Positions 20,967-34,256 of a stretch of 64,000 nt of DNA are shown piece after piece. The translations under genes were made by a program, and so were the position numbers. Below the pieces are notes generated by a model, which was given only the letters and a program-made list of their open reading frames with translations, made no database searches and was not told the origin of the DNA. Numbering within the stretch: the first letter of the stretch is position 1; each line of letters begins with the position of its first letter. The stretch comes from Trichopria drosophilae (taxonomy: Eukaryota; Arthropoda; Insecta; Hymenoptera; Diapriidae), in contig CM059584.1 of assembly GCA_030407085.1 (NCBI GenBank), forward strand, positions 93,202,001 through 93,266,000, written 5' to 3'.

Positions 20967-22076
20967 TAAAATATATTCCAAAATATAATATAAAGTAAAA
21001 TATTAAATACAGGCATTGTATATAATAAACTTAATATTTAATTTCCCTATGAAGTTGCATAAGATAATAGACTAAAAATCATCAACCTTCCTTCATGCTT
21101 AATCCAGGCTTAGGACTGGCAAATAGTGGTCTGGCGAATTTAAAACCTGACTATAATAAAGTCAATGTCATTTGTCTTATTATTATCAATATGTATTTTT
21201 TTATTATTTATATTTTTTCATATGCATTCAAATGGCATAGTGTTTGCCTTATTTTGTGGTGGCACTCATTCTTGTTCGTTATGAATAGTACACAGTTCTA
21301 TTTCATTATAGTGCTATTATTGTTACATATTTTTCTAACTTCGGAATTTTATAAACTTAGCATGGCACTTTTATGATTTTCAAATCGACGCCGTATGGCA
21401 TTTTTTGCTACATCACACGAGAAAAATGCATGCGATGGTGTTGGCGATAGCCTTAAATGATTCGCTAGACGAGCAAGCTTACAAAGTATAAATGATGGAA
21501 TAACAACACCAAACGAATTTTATGTCTGAGCAAAAAGATATTTTACAAGCATGCTGTTTTGTTATTGCACTCAGAGTGATTACAATGAAATAACAGAAAA
21601 ATTGCAAAACAGATTTTCGAAAGTAATACAGATTTAAAAAAAACTAAAAGTTTTCATTCATTTATACCAGTAAACAATATACACCCACCAACCAACATTC
21701 ATGTCAAATTGTTTTGGAATTTTACAAATTCTGAAGTGAGAAAAATTATGTAATAATAATGTATATAGGACTATAACGATATAGAACGGTTTACTACTCA
21801 TAACGAACAAGAACGAGTACCACCACAAATTAAGGCAAACACTATGCCATTTGAAGGTACATATAGTTAATAATAAAACAAATTACAATGACTTTATTAT
21901 AGTCAGCTTTTAAATGCGCCAGATTACTATCTGCCAATTCTAAGTCTGGATAAAGCGTGAAGGAAGGTTGATGATTGTTAGTCTATTATCTTATATAATA
22001 CTTCACAGGAAAATTGAATATTAAGTCTAAAATATATTCCAGAAGATAATAAAAAGAAAAATATTATATACAGGCG
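20967..22076. repeat. 1.1-kb hairpin element with direct-repeat flanks
   Basis: Left arm 21030-21353 and right arm 21719-22026 are reverse complements at roughly 80-85 percent, sharing AGATAATAGACTAA and CATCAACCTTCCTTCA; the loop is 365 bp. Outside the arms, 20967-21014 and 22029-22076 are direct repeats of 48 bp (TAAAATATATTCCA...TACAGGC). The plus frame 21095-21376 is inside an arm, is rich in hydrophobic residues through its AT content, and is not taken as a gene. Confidence 0.8.
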
Positions 22077-22740
22077 CATATACTAATTGCATCTGCAATC
22101 GGCAAATATTTGTGACACACTCGCATGGCCAGTTTAGTACATTGCTATACTTATGGTCAAGAAACTGAATTGGAAGAATTGAAATAGTATATTTTCTTTA
22201 ATTCTATTTCGTTTGTAAGGAAGAGAAAATTAGGTACATTTTTTTAAATTTCTGATCTGGTAAATTTTCACGTCATTTTCTGTGGATTAATTTCAGGTTG
22301 GCATATTCCTTGTTCGTTTAGCCTTCTAAAGACTACATTTTTAGAAAATGCTTAAATAATTTTGTTCAGGATTTAAGGTTTACTGCTGCATGTAATTTCT
22401 TTATTTTTTCGCCTGTTGTATCGATAATAATTAAAGTTTATTTTGTATGGTGAAGATGAATTTAACGTTCGGTGATATTTTAATAAATAATCGATGAATT
22501 TATCGGTAATCCGAACCAATAGTGTCTGAATTTTTTTAAATTTCGCGCGACAAATATTTTGCCAGCCAATCGATTTGAAACTCATTTTATATGGAATGTG
22601 TCACGAATTTTTAAATTAAATTAAAGAATCTCAAGAATGATTCTTTAAAAATGTGAAATTAAGATGATAAATAATAGAAAATTCAGAAAAAACGAAATGA
22701 AGAAAAACTACTTGAAAAAATGGGGTATGGAAGCACATTC

Positions 22741-22811
22741 GCAGCCGGTGGGAGCGAACCCACGACCTTTCGATTTCGCGTCGAATGCTCTACCATCTGA
22801 GCTACGGCAAC
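22741..22811 (-). tRNA. tRNA-like sequence (pseudo-tRNA or SINE head), copy 1
   Basis: The minus strand folds as a cloverleaf: acceptor GTTGCCG/CGGCTGC with one mismatch, D-arm GCTC AGATGGTA GAGC, anticodon arm TTCGA CGCGAAA TCGAA, T-arm GTGGG TTCGCT CCCAC. The A box (TAGCTCAGATGG) is good and the B box (GGTTCGCTCCC) partial. G instead of U at position 33 and a 6-nt T loop argue against a working tRNA; the formal anticodon would be CGA. It is more likely a tRNA-derived repeat. Confidence 0.6.
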
Positions 22812-23192
22812 CCGTGCATTCCCTCCGATTTAATTCAAGCCATGATTCCTTAGTTCATTTTTTCTGGTTACATCATTTTAACCCAGATGTGATTTTTTAT
22901 GGTGAAGATGAATTTAACGTTGGGTGATATTTCAATAAATAATCGATGAATTTATCGGTAATCCAAACCAATAGTATCTGAGTTTTTTTAAATTTCGCGC
23001 GACAAATATTTTACCAGCTAATCAATTTGAAACTCATTTTAGATGGAATGTGACACGAATTTTTAAATTAAATTAAAGAATCTCAAGAACGATTCTTTAA
23101 AAATGTGAAATTAAGATGATAAATAATAGAAAATTCAGAAAAAACGAAATGAAGAAAATCTACTTGAAAAAATGGGGTATCGAAGCATATTC

Positions 23193-23262
23193 GCAGCCGG
23201 TGGGAGCGAACCCACGACCTTTCGATTTCGCGTCGAATGCTCTACCATCTGAGCTCGGCAAC
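23193..23262 (-). tRNA. tRNA-like sequence, copy 2
   Basis: Same sequence as 22741-22811 except for loss of one base at the acceptor/D-arm junction (GCTCGG instead of GCTACGG on the plus strand), which breaks the cloverleaf further. It lies at the same place in the second 452-bp unit. Confidence 0.55.
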
Positions 23263-23384
23263 ACCGTGCATTCCCTCCGATTTAATTAAAGCCATGATTC
23301 CTTAGTTCATTTTTTCTGGTTACAACATTTTAACCCATATGTGATTTTTTATGGTGAAGATGAATTTATCGATGTTTTATCGAC

Positions 23385-23510
23385 TGTGGTACCCGGCATA
23401 GGTTTTTTCCCACAAAGGTGGGTTTCCCTACGCTGTTGCACACCCGAATGGGAGTACCTCTCAAAATGAAACAGGCTTGTTAGGTAAATTATGTAAAAGG
23501 CCCTTCGAAA
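23385..23510 (+). repeat. Diverged BEL2-type LTR fragment
   Basis: TGTGGTACCCGGCATAGG, a GTGGGTTTCCCTACGC-like middle, CCCGAATGGG and AAAGGCCCTTCGAA occur in the same order and spacing as in the 5' part of the BEL2 LTR (25376-25497) and of its 3' LTR (30847-30972). It is the same family at much lower identity, with no element attached. Confidence 0.6.
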
Positions 23511-24943
23511 TGGTGTCGATCTCGACACAATAATTTGTAATTCGAATAGTATAATATCGATATATAATATGACGTTGTAGTCTATTTAAATGTTCAAGAA
23601 ATTGAACAGTCAAACTAAGGAGTGAAAAAGTGACGATCGGGTTTTTTTAGAACGTTTCGGGACGTCATCGGGTTAGGAAGTTGGCGTCGCGATCGGACCG
23701 TCACCGAATGATCGGAATAAATTTTAAATAGTTTCTCATGGTCGCTCAAATTGCGCTTTTTATTTTAAAGCCCTTCCACCATTCGTTAACAGTACCAAAT
23801 ATTTATTTCTCGTAATACGGATTGACTCATCAGTTACAGTTCAGCATTGCTGATCAATCTGTATATTTATTGTCCGCATAAACTATATCACACGTATTAT
23901 CTATGAGTCGCATACCATGTTTACCAAGTTTCTTAACAATGTTCATAAATTGTAATCTATCTTAATAATGTATCTAAATTGAATTAGATTATTCCGTCAT
24001 ATGGATGTGTCCAGGATTGGTTCGTTTATCTTATATTATGTTTCTACTAATACGTGTTTATACTAATACAATACGTTTATTAAAGGTGAAATACTTCATA
24101 TTGTAAAATTTTTTTAAGTTATAACACTCATATTTTAACCATTCTAAATCCATTTCACTACTTTGTGCTGTTTGAGAAAAAATCTCCCTTCCCAATTAAT
24201 TGAAATGACTCGAACCGTTTCATTACGAATGAAATTATCTTTATTTGCATTGGCAATGAGACAAATCAAATATTCAATTTACTACTTTTTGGGTGACAAA
24301 TAATCAATGTTCTAAACAGCCTAGATTTCTATTAATTTCCTTCAACCCATACTAATTGCATTTTGAAAATTTTCAGATATATCTCAATTGATATATTTTT
24401 AGGCTGATTGCGTTAAAATGCCAGACGAAAAACTGAAAAAAGTGTTTCATTACAATTTTGTACTTTGTAATGAGGGAGTTCCGGTATTGTCGGTGAGCAA
24501 CACAGTCACGTTTCTTTTGCTCTCTATTTTTATTTGTGATTACCGATCAAAACCATTCTTTTTTGGTGTAAGACTTTAAGTGGTGCAATCTTGGAAGATC
24601 TCGGAGTAAGTCCACTGAGTGTTGTTACCCCTTCGAGTTTTTATCTCGGTGAGAAAGTGAATTTTCTTTTACTTGTCAACGGCAACGGCAAGTGCTTCGT
24701 AGAGAGTGACATCACTTTGATGTTTGTGTTGTGATCGTCTAGTCTCTGTGCAGTGAATTTGAAATTTTACCCGTACTGTCATTCTATTGCTTGAGTTTTT
24801 TAGTACACTCAATTGTGGTTGCAGTCTGTCGACAGTCAAATATATGTTTCGTTATTAAAGGAAGGAGTCGTACTAGGGATACCAGAGTGACACGCACACA
24901 TTTACACGTTGTGTTTACACCGTAGTCGCCAGGAAGAAAGCCT
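23511..24943. other. AT-rich sequence; right part is LINE D 5' UTR
   Basis: No gene is seen from 23511 to about 24400. From about 24400 to 24943 the sequence probably belongs to the untranslated leader of LINE D, whose first frame opens at 24944; its true 5' end was not found. Confidence 0.4.
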
Positions 24944-25342
24944 ATGTCCGAAAACGTCACGCCTACGCACCATTGCAAAGCGGTTGATACTCTTTCTCTT
25001 GTTTCAATCGACAAGAAGGAGAGACCACTCACGAATCCGGGGAGTCACTCCCCCCTCTGTGGCCGCCCCACATTGGCAAAAAGGTGGAAACACATTCGAA
25101 CAAATAGCTGCAGCTCGCTCGACGAATTCATGCTAACGAAACGAAAACGCAGCTCTAAAACGGACGTCGACGCTTTACCTTCACCGCCAGCATTAAGAAC
25201 CTGAAAAGAATTGGAAGAAACCGAGTCAGAAATAGATTCCCCAATATTTGAAACTATGGCGTATTCAGACGAGGGCCTTAAAAAATTGCAGGGGACTCTT
25301 CAAGCCTCTATAGAGCAAGGCACTCAGGCTCTCGATACGTCT
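24944..25342 (+). pseudogene. LINE D ORF1, 5' part (interrupted)
   Basis: The ATG at 24944 opens a frame with one stop (TGA 25202-25204) that continues as MAYSDEGLKKLQGTLQASIE to 25342, where BEL element 2 begins. Past the insertion (42878 on, counting one target copy) the same frame runs on as FKTEIVELITEEIKTVIF. The N-terminal part has a basic KRKRSSK stretch. ORF1 proteins of LINEs bind the element RNA; no further domain is clear here. Confidence 0.7.
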
Positions 25343-26371
<1,029 letters not shown>

Positions 26372-26389
26372 TGGTGCCGAAACCCGGGA
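26372..26389 (+). promoter_or_regulatory. Primer-binding site of BEL element 2
   Basis: TGGTGCCGAAACCCGGGA directly follows the LTR end, as expected for minus-strand DNA priming by a tRNA 3' end. The leader then runs to 26803 without a supported gene. Confidence 0.8.
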
Positions 26390-26803
26390 CGTAACGCCGG
26401 GTCGGGTGAAACCTCGAATTGATATCGAATTTGTGAATTGCGAAATTGTACCTTTTCAAAAAGAACCTTTGAATATCCGGACATGAGAAGACGCAAAAAC
26501 ACGAGAATTTTTTCGAATAACCCGAGAAATCCTGAAAGGAGCGAAGAGCAAAATCGAACCTGTGGCAAACAACAAAAAGGACCATCACAAAATTAATCGG
26601 ATTTTCCATCGAAACGGAGGCTGAGGAGCAGCACCAACGAAGGCTCCCAACTTAGTAATCAATACCTTGGTGGAAAGGCTTAGAATATCAATCCAAGGCA
26701 AACATCAGAGACAAATCGAGGGGGAGCATCGGCCTCATCGAAAAGGACGACAACATCGACAGTTGGACAATCTTCGAAACGAGGACGTCCAAGACAAGAG
26801 AAT

Positions 26804-27909
26804 TTGACACCTGAAACTTCGTCCATCATAGAAGCGGAGCGTTTATCGACCAACGACGAATGCAGCCTAAATGAAGAGAGCTTACACGAAGAAGATGAAC
26901 GTCAGGATAACGTCGATAACATTGGAGGTAATCTAGTGCAAAAAAAGGGTGAAATCGAACGATACCGTGACTATTTATGCCGGGAATTAACGCGACTCGA
27001 GCGAACAGAACTCGCGATTAATTCAGAACATTCGGTTGTGTCGGAAAGTTCTTTGAATATAAATACGAATGTTAATGAGCGTAGCGCCTCGGTAACGCGA
27101 ATTCCTGTAATAGGAGACGATGAAGTTCGGGAAAATAATGTAAATTCGCCGTCATTCGAAGAAATGTCGCGAGTCTTCGCGAACACAATGACAAATGTCT
27201 TCAGAACAGCAAATTCGAATGATTCAAAACGGATCGTGAATAGGTTAGCTGCGGGATATTTGAATAGCCCGGAGTTTATGAAAGACATAATTTAAGTTAT
27301 TTGAATGGCGCTGACCCGAATGAACCGAAACTTGTTACATTGTCAAAATTCCTTTACGAACGCGCGATACTCTCCTGTACAGCGGGTACGAATACTCGTT
27401 TCGAATCCTTCGAAAATTCAAATGTAAATCGAGATAGACGCGTTCGATATAGTATGCCACGTTCGAACCATTTGTCGGGGTTAGTTAACACTTGTCAACC
27501 TTTAAATCCATCAACCGATCATCAACAAGATAAATTAGTCACGGAACAATGTAAAAAATATATATTTTGTTGTCGTGTCGGTTATGAAGTGTCCAAATGT
27601 GTAAGTTTCACGAAACTCAAAATCGTCGAACGATGGAATTGGGCACGGCGGGCAAATCGATGTTTCGCCTGTCTTGCGAATGGTCATCGCGTTGATGATT
27701 GTAAAGTTCGTTCTCGTTGTCCGAAACACGATTGTGTAAAATTTCATCATAAAATGCTTCATATCTTTGAAAATAAAACCGAGTTGCGTAAGAATAGTCG
27801 TCGCGGAGGGTTAAGAAAAATACCCTTGTCGAATAAAAAATCGAACACTCAACAATCGATACCACGATATGTCGAATCAAATAGTTCTAACCCGAATACG
27901 CAATTATGA
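26804..27909 (+). pseudogene. BEL2 Gag, frameshifted
   Basis: The first frame (26804-27295) is acidic with a possible coiled coil (YRDYLCRELTRLERTELAIN). A one-base insertion near 27290 moves to 27301-27909, where SYLNGADPNEPKLVTLSKFL continues the protein. After what looks like loss of the central Gag part, it carries the Cys/His region RCFACLANGHRVDDCKVR and CPKHDCVKFHHKMLH. This is the BEL-type nucleic-acid-binding module upstream of the protease. Gag would build the particle; this copy is broken and shortened. Confidence 0.8.
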
Positions 27910-27927
27910 CTAGGAAATCAAATTTTA

Positions 27928-28113
27928 TTGAAAATTATCCCAGTTAGTCTGATAGGTTCGAAATCGCGAATTGACACCTTCGCCTTATTAGATGACGGGT
28001 CTACCATATCGTTAATTAAAACTAATGTAGCTAGAGCGATTGGAGCTTACGGACCACGAGTATCATTGGCATTGTCAGGTTTCGCTCCGGAATCTAAATT
28101 AGAAACTCGATAA
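27928..28113 (+). pseudogene. BEL2 protease fragment
   Basis: FALLDDGSTISLIKTNVARA contains the D-D-G-S version of the retropepsin active site seen in BEL elements. The frame ends shortly after GFAPESKLETR, and the remaining protease and the start of RT are missing, deleted at about 28110-28120. Confidence 0.75.
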
Positions 28114-30600
28114 TGATGTGCAGTATGCAGAATTGTATTACAAAGAAATGACACGTTTTATAGATTTACGTTATGCGGAAAAAGTAAGTTCATAAGTGGT
28201 ATCTTCTTCACTTCGGAATAACGAACCCCAATAAGCCTGGAAAACTTAGAATCGTTTTTGACGCAGACGCGAAATTTAGCAACGTGTCTCTAAATGACCG
28301 TTTATTAACAGGTCCTGATTTGCTCGAATCTTTATTAGGCGCACTCATGCGTTTTCGTCAAGAGAAGTACGCTTACAAACCAGATATTCGAGACATGTTT
28401 TTGCGAGTTAAACTATGCGAAAACGATAGAGATGCTCAACTTTTTTTATGGAGAGGCCGCGATCGCGAAAATCCTCCAAGCAAATATAGAATGACAACAT
28501 TGCTTTTCGGATCTAAATCCTCGCCGTGTAGTGCTATTTACGTTAAAAATGCGAATGCGAAAACTTTTATAGATACTCATCCCGTAGCCGCGAATAAAAT
28601 AATTCGACAATCGTATAATGACGATATACTCGATAGCTGTGATAGTGTCTCTGAAGCGGCATCATGCATTAAAAATATTTGAGAAATTAATTTGCAGGGA
28701 GGATTTCATTTCCACGATTGGGCGTCCAATGAATCGCAAATTCTTTCGAGTATTCCGGAAAGTGAACGTGCCGCCGTGAAAATTAAAGTTCATTCGTTGA
28801 ATAACTCAACGAAAGAAAAGTCTCTCGGTTTACATTGGGATACTATTACAGATACGTTTTCCTTTAATATTAGAGACGATGGTATACCGAAAGATATCTT
28901 GGAGGGAAAACATAAACCAACTAAACGCGAATTTCTCAAAATAATTATGTCCGTTTTTGACCCGATAGGATTTCTCTCACCTCTTGTCATCAGATCTAGA
29001 ATACTGATGCAACGAATCTGGATTAGCGGGATCAGATGGGACGAGCACATTCGTGACGAAGAGCAGGAAATATGGATTAAGTGGGTTCGCGACATTAATA
29101 AGATTAATGACATATCAATTCCGCGATGTTATTGGAGCAGTCGTAAACGTGACACTCAAATCGAACTTCATATTTTTTGTGATCCTGGCACGGAAGCATA
29201 CGCAACTATCGCATACTGGCGTTTCATATCGACCGCCGATGAAATCAAAACCGCGTTTGTTGCGTCTAAATCTCGAGTGGCGCCCTTAAAACCTATCACT
29301 ATCCCTAGGTTAGAGTTACAAGGCGCATTATTGGGTAGCCGACTGGCGAAAACAATAACTCGGGAATACGAATTTGAAATCGTTCGTCGCGTTTTTGGAC
29401 AGATTCGGGAACGGTCTTTTCGTGGATAAAGGAGGATGCTCGAACATTCCAACTACTGATGCTCGAACTTTCCAACCATTCGTTTCGCATCGTCTAGCGG
29501 AAATCACTGAACTCACGTCAGAGTGGCGATGGGTTCCTTCTAAATTAAATCCCGCAGATAGCGCGACTAAATACGAACCGTTCGAAACGAAGGAACGGGA
29601 ACAATTGTTGGGGGGACCGAGTTTCCGGATACAAAATGATTCGCAATAGCCGAATAACAATATTAGCTTGTCAAGTGAGATGCAGAAACATACGGTTGCT
29701 GAAAAACGCAAAATATTTCTAGGACTCGCTAAACTTGATTTGAACCCGTGTTTGCTTATCCCAGACCAAGAACGATTTTCATCGTGGTTCCGTATATTAA
29801 GCGCGACGGCGAGATTTTTAATTAGTATTCGCCGTTTTAAAGGAAACTCAAATTGCAAAATAAATTCTGAAACCATGAATGAAGCCGAGAAATTTCGCGT
29901 TTGGTCAATGCAAACATGTAGTTTTGCAGAGGAAATTTCAGCGTTATAGGAACACCGCGAAATCAACAAACGAAAAAATAGGTCATGAAAGTCATGAAAC
30001 AATTGTAAATGAAACGAGACAAAGATATTGGCTAATAAAATTGCAAAACCGCAGCAACCGCAAATAGCTGATTTACATGTATCAAGAGTGTCGCATTCCT
30101 TACGACCGTTTAGTCACGTAGGGCTCGATTATTTCGGCCCAATCTTAGTAAAGGTCGGTAGAAGAAATGAAAAACGGTGGGGGGTAATATTTACCTGCGT
30201 TCCAGTACGCGCGATTCATTTAGAGATTGCTCGCGATTTATTCGGATAAGGGGACAAATTTTAGAGGCACGGAAGTAGAGCTGCGAAAAGCTACCCTCGA
30301 AATCAACAAATGTGTGTTAGAAAGATATGCTGCGAACAACAGAACCGAGAGCATTTTATTCCGCCGTCGTTGCCGCACATGGGGGGAGCGTGGGAGAGAT
30401 TAGTTAGGTCGGTAAAAAATGGTTTAAAAGCGATATTGAGAGAACAATACATGGCGTAAAGGCGTAGTAGAACAAATTAATCCTGGTAAATATGGACGCG
30501 TTCGCGTTGTATAATTACGAACAGCGAATGGATATCTCCTGAGATCGGCTGTAAAATTGATTAGGTTAGCTAAATAAATGTATTATAGTGCGTAACGAAC
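28114..30600 (+). pseudogene. BEL2 Pol: RT, RNase H, integrase fragments
   Basis: Frames in order: 28200-28682 RT (LRIVFDADAKFSNVSLNDRL, YKPDIRDMFLRVKL, and SYNDDILDS where the family has YVDD); 28692-29429 RT end and RNase H (LHIFCDPGTEAYATIAYW, SKSRVAPLKPITIPRLELQG); 29390-29649 RNase H end with a small tandem duplication (GATGCTCGAAC twice, 29431-29475) and KLNPADSATKYEP; 29668-29949 linker; 30028-30249 integrase (PFSHVGLDYFGPILVKVGRR), then DKGTNFRGTEVELRK and PHMGGAWERLVRSVKNG in shifted frames to about 30470, and a scrap of the C-terminal domain near 30480-30570. At least five frameshifts; dead. Confidence 0.85.
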
Positions 30601-30805
30601 GTCGAATTAAGCATTTGTCGTTTTTGTTCAACTTTATTGTATAATTATAAGTTACGTTATTATAATTATCATAAACGTTATGTATCGTAAAAGGTTACAG
30701 ACAAACATTTCAATACGAGCTTGGTATTGTTTCGTTATATCGCATTGTTGTTACGGTAATATGCAGATCGATTGGTCAAATAGTGTACAAGTCCTGGACG
30801 TTGTA

Positions 30806-30817
30806 CAGGGGGGAGAA
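30806..30817 (+). promoter_or_regulatory. BEL2 polypurine tract
   Basis: A purine run around AGGGGGGAGAA lies directly before the 3' LTR start. Such tracts prime plus-strand DNA. The 30601-30805 stretch before it is AT-rich with no gene supported. Confidence 0.7.
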
Positions 30818-30999
30818 CGTTGCGGACAGAATCGACCGACTTCGCGTTTGCGGTACCCGTCGTGGGTTTTTGGGTTTTTGCCGACTACGGTGAGTTTTCC
30901 CACGCCAACGTTCCCGAACCCTTCTTTTGAATCGAAGGGTGCCTATAGGTATTTATGTACGGGCCCTTCGAATAGCAGCAGAGAGAGAGAGCGGGAGGG

Positions 31000-31030
<31 letters not shown>

Positions 31031-31031
31031 G
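30818..31031 (+). repeat. 3' LTR of BEL element 2, first part
   Basis: It matches the 5' LTR from TGTTGCGGACAG (here CGTTGCGGACAG) through GGGCCCTTCGAATAGCAGCA into the GA tract at about 30980-31031, where LINE A begins. Several point changes and a short duplication (GGGTTTTTGGGTTTTTGCC) separate the two LTRs, so the element is not recent. Confidence 0.85.
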
Positions 31032-31307
31032 ACTGACTGACTGACTGACTGAATGGCTTTATTTTGGCTTGAGGAATTACCTCTTGGGCCAACCAGTAAA
31101 AGAGCATACATAATAAAACTTAAGACTAGAGTAAATATAGTAAACAATAGAGATTTATAATAGAAAAGCGCAGTTTAACAATAGCTAAGCGTAAAAAAGC
31201 GAAAAAAAGGAATACAAACTTAGTAACTAACAGGCAGAAAAATACTAAATTGATCTAGTGAATACTCTTGTACAGTACATGCTCATCGAAGTAATTAGGT
31301 AATAAGC

Positions 31308-34256
31308 TCACGATACGGTCCGGATTAATAAATAATTTTTTAATTTAAATTTAAACGAGTTCAGACTAATGCTGTTTCGAATATCATCGGGAAGATCATT
31401 CCATAGCCGCGTGGAAGTGACAATAAAAGATTTTGCATACGATTCTAATCGATGAGTCGGTACACGAAGTTGCAACATAGAGCCAGGTCGGAGTGCTCTG
31501 GACGCGGTTACGATGCGCCACTGGTAACAATCGTACAGATATTGAGGGACGTCAGTGGTCAGAATCTTATAGGTAAGGATCCCTATTAAGTACAGCCGAC
31601 GCGATCTGGTCGAGAGCCAGTTTAGTTTATTTCGGAACGGAGTAATATGTTCATCGCGCCGTAGATCAAAAATAAAGCGAATTCCCGCGTTGAACATACG
31701 TTCTACTTTGATTTTCTGAATGACATTAATGTCATTGTAGACAGCGCAGCAGTAGTCGAAGTAGGGTAAAATCAGTGAGGAAACAAGGTTTTTCCGAACG
31801 TCAGTTGGAAGTAAAGCCCGGTTATTACGTAGCTGGCGTAAAGTGGAGAAAACTCTATTAGACATTTTAACGAGGTGGTTCTTCCATGAAAGCGTCGCAT
31901 CAAACTCGAGACCTAAGTTCCTCACCGATTTGACCCACGGTATTTCCGTGTTGTTGATAACGATAGGAGTGATGGAATCAAGATTAAGTGTGTTTAGGTA
32001 GATAGCGCTACCGACTATTAGAGCCTTAGTTTTGTTAAGGCTCAGGGCGAGGTCATTAGTGTTCGCCCACTGACAAAAATGTGTGACGTCAGATGTTAAT
32101 TTATTTATGGCCATATCCAGCTCAGAGACGCGACAGTTTAGAAAAATTTGTGTGTCGTCGGCAAATATCATATGGTCACAATGCTGGAGAACCTTAGGTA
32201 GGTCGTTGATAAAAATGGAAAACAATAATGGTCCTAAAACCGAACCTTGAGGTACTCCAGCACCCACCGGAAGCCACGATGATCTACTACCGTCGGGACC
32301 AGTGACTGCTTGGGATCGACAAGAGAGATATGATGCGAACCAACGGACGGCCGATTTTGAAAGGTTGGCAGTATTAAGTTTCTCTATAAGTAAGCTATGG
32401 CTAATTGTGTCGAAAGCGCGGCTGAAATCGAAGAGAATAATGATGGTTATCATGCGGTTGTCAATGGCTTGTCTGCAGAAATCAGAGACATATAAGAGCG
32501 CAGTTTGTGTACTGTAACCCTTGCGAAACCCTGATTGGTAAGGATCAAACCAATCGTTATGATTTAGGAATCTTAGTAGTTGGTTAAAGACGGCACGTTC
32601 CAGGATTTTAGAGAGAGCTGGAAGAATGGCAACAAGGCGATAGTGAGCAGGAGAAGTGGGATTCTAAATTTTATTAATTCTAAGCAACAATGATTTTTTC
32701 CAATCGGCGGGAAAAATAGACGTATTGAGAGATTCATTAAAGAGATGAACTATATGAGGAGCGATAACGGGAAATGATTTGATGAGAAAGCTGATAGATA
32801 TCGAGTCGGTGCCACAAGCTTCAGACCTAGCTTCTGTGAGATACGCCGCTATATCCTCAATGGTAACGTTTGAAAAGAAAAATCTGTTATCATTAAAATC
32901 GTCGTGTTGCAGGTGTTCGCTAAGATTTAAGTCCAGTAGATCGGTCCAGGAGGAAACAGAAGCAGTGTGGAACGAGTTGAGTTCATCGAGTGAACAACAT
33001 AATGGCTTAGCGGATTTTGTCGAAGCCACCAGATCGAGATTCCGCAGTTCCTTCCACATAGTCTTGGCGTCGTGTATATTAGAAAGTTTGGTACGGTAGT
33101 ACATTTCTCTTGTCGAAGTCCATGCTTGCTTGTTGACTTTATTAGCAGAAATGAGTCTGAGTTTTAGCTTAGGATCCCTTGTTCGACGGTAAGCGCATAA
33201 AAGGCTATTCCGCTCTTGTTTTAGTCTATGTAAGTGAGGCGTAATCCACGTGGATGGTTTGTGTGCCGGAGTAAAGGTACGGATAGGGGCATGTTTGTCA
33301 AAGGTTTCGAGGATGCGGTGACTGAGCGTTTTAGTAAGTACGTTGATATTAGCAAGCGAGGAGGCTAAATTAAAAATGCTCCAGTCGTAATTACTTAGGT
33401 CCCTAAGTAGGTTCAAGGTATCGAATGAACGGTAATCTCTACACGTAATTTGCGATGGTTTTGGTTTAAGAATCTGAACCTTGTATTCGATATCTATCAG
33501 ATCATGGCCACAGATAAAAGGTATGCTGGCTTGGTTCTGTGCTACAACATTTGAGGGGTTATCGACAAGGCAGTGATCTATCCAAGTGTCCGCTCGGCTC
33601 GTATGGTTTGTAGGTAGGTAAGGTACGATATGGAGGGCATTGGCTTCCGCAAACTGCTGCAAATACGAAGATTCGAAATAAGCGCGATTTAAGTCCACAT
33701 TCAAGTCACCCATAATGATGATTCGATCGTAACCACTGCTATGCTTCTGCAATGCGGACTCGAATTGTTCAAGAAGAGCTTTCTTGGGTGGGCGGTAAAT
33801 TGCCGCTAGTAGCACTCTGAAATTCGCTATGGAGCTGCAACCGACTTCAACAAGCATGAAATCGAGGGGTTCAACAGAAGTGCATTCTGATTTTTCTAGA
33901 ATTTTGTAATTAAGAGTAGTATGAATATACATTGCAACACCTCCCCCGAGTTTATACTTGCGATCGTTGCGCAGCAGATGGTAGTTTGGCAGATAAAAAT
34001 ATGAGTCCACAGTTTTAGAGTTGAACCAGGTTTCAGAAAGTATGATAATATGGTAAAAATTGACATTAAGATAAGACTTTAAAAGAGGCATTTTATTTGC
34101 TGAGCCGAGAGATTGGACATTTATATGACACACCTTTAGATTAATAGAGTTAGAAGATACTGGAAAAATCAAATTTATAATAGCCTGGTTATTTCTGAAA
34201 GTCGATGCAGCCACTACACTATTATCACGAAGACTCAGAGTACTACCCGCCGTACG
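31308..34256 (-). pseudogene. LINE A ORF2: AP endonuclease and reverse transcriptase
   Basis: One frame runs from just after the ORF1 stop to 31308 with a single TAG at 32664-32666. The endonuclease motifs are VCHINVQSLG, LSETWFN, MGDLNVDL, WIDHCLVDN and CGHDLIDIEYK. RT motifs: ILFDFSRAFDTISHSLL, GVPQGSVLGPLLFSIFINDL, IFADDTQIFLN (FADD) and KTKALIVG, then the long C-terminal part ending in FWNDLPDDIRNSISLNSFK-like sequence. The protein nicks target DNA and primes reverse transcription there. There is no AUG before the endonuclease start: the first in-frame AUG is after SLGSANK, already past the catalytic Asn of HINVQS. Only the TAG marks it as inactive. Confidence 0.9.

Larger units (their letters stand above)
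22447..23370. repeat. Two tandem 452-bp units with a tRNA-like core
   Basis: ATGGTGAAGATGAATTTA starts at 22447, 22899 and 23351, exactly 452 bp apart. The two full units are about 95 percent alike; the third copy stops after a few bases. Each unit holds one minus-strand tRNA-like segment. Before 22447, positions 22080-22446 hold AT-rich sequence with no recognised feature. Confidence 0.93.

Noticed and set aside
22741..23262. Functional tRNA genes (formal anticodon CGA)
   Set aside because: G at position 33, a 6-nt T loop, an acceptor mismatch and, in the second copy, a missing base; they sit in a tandem repeat.
22447..23370. CRISPR-like or short-spaced repeat array
   Set aside because: Two 452-bp units, not short repeats with spacers, in an evidently eukaryotic transposon-rich sequence.
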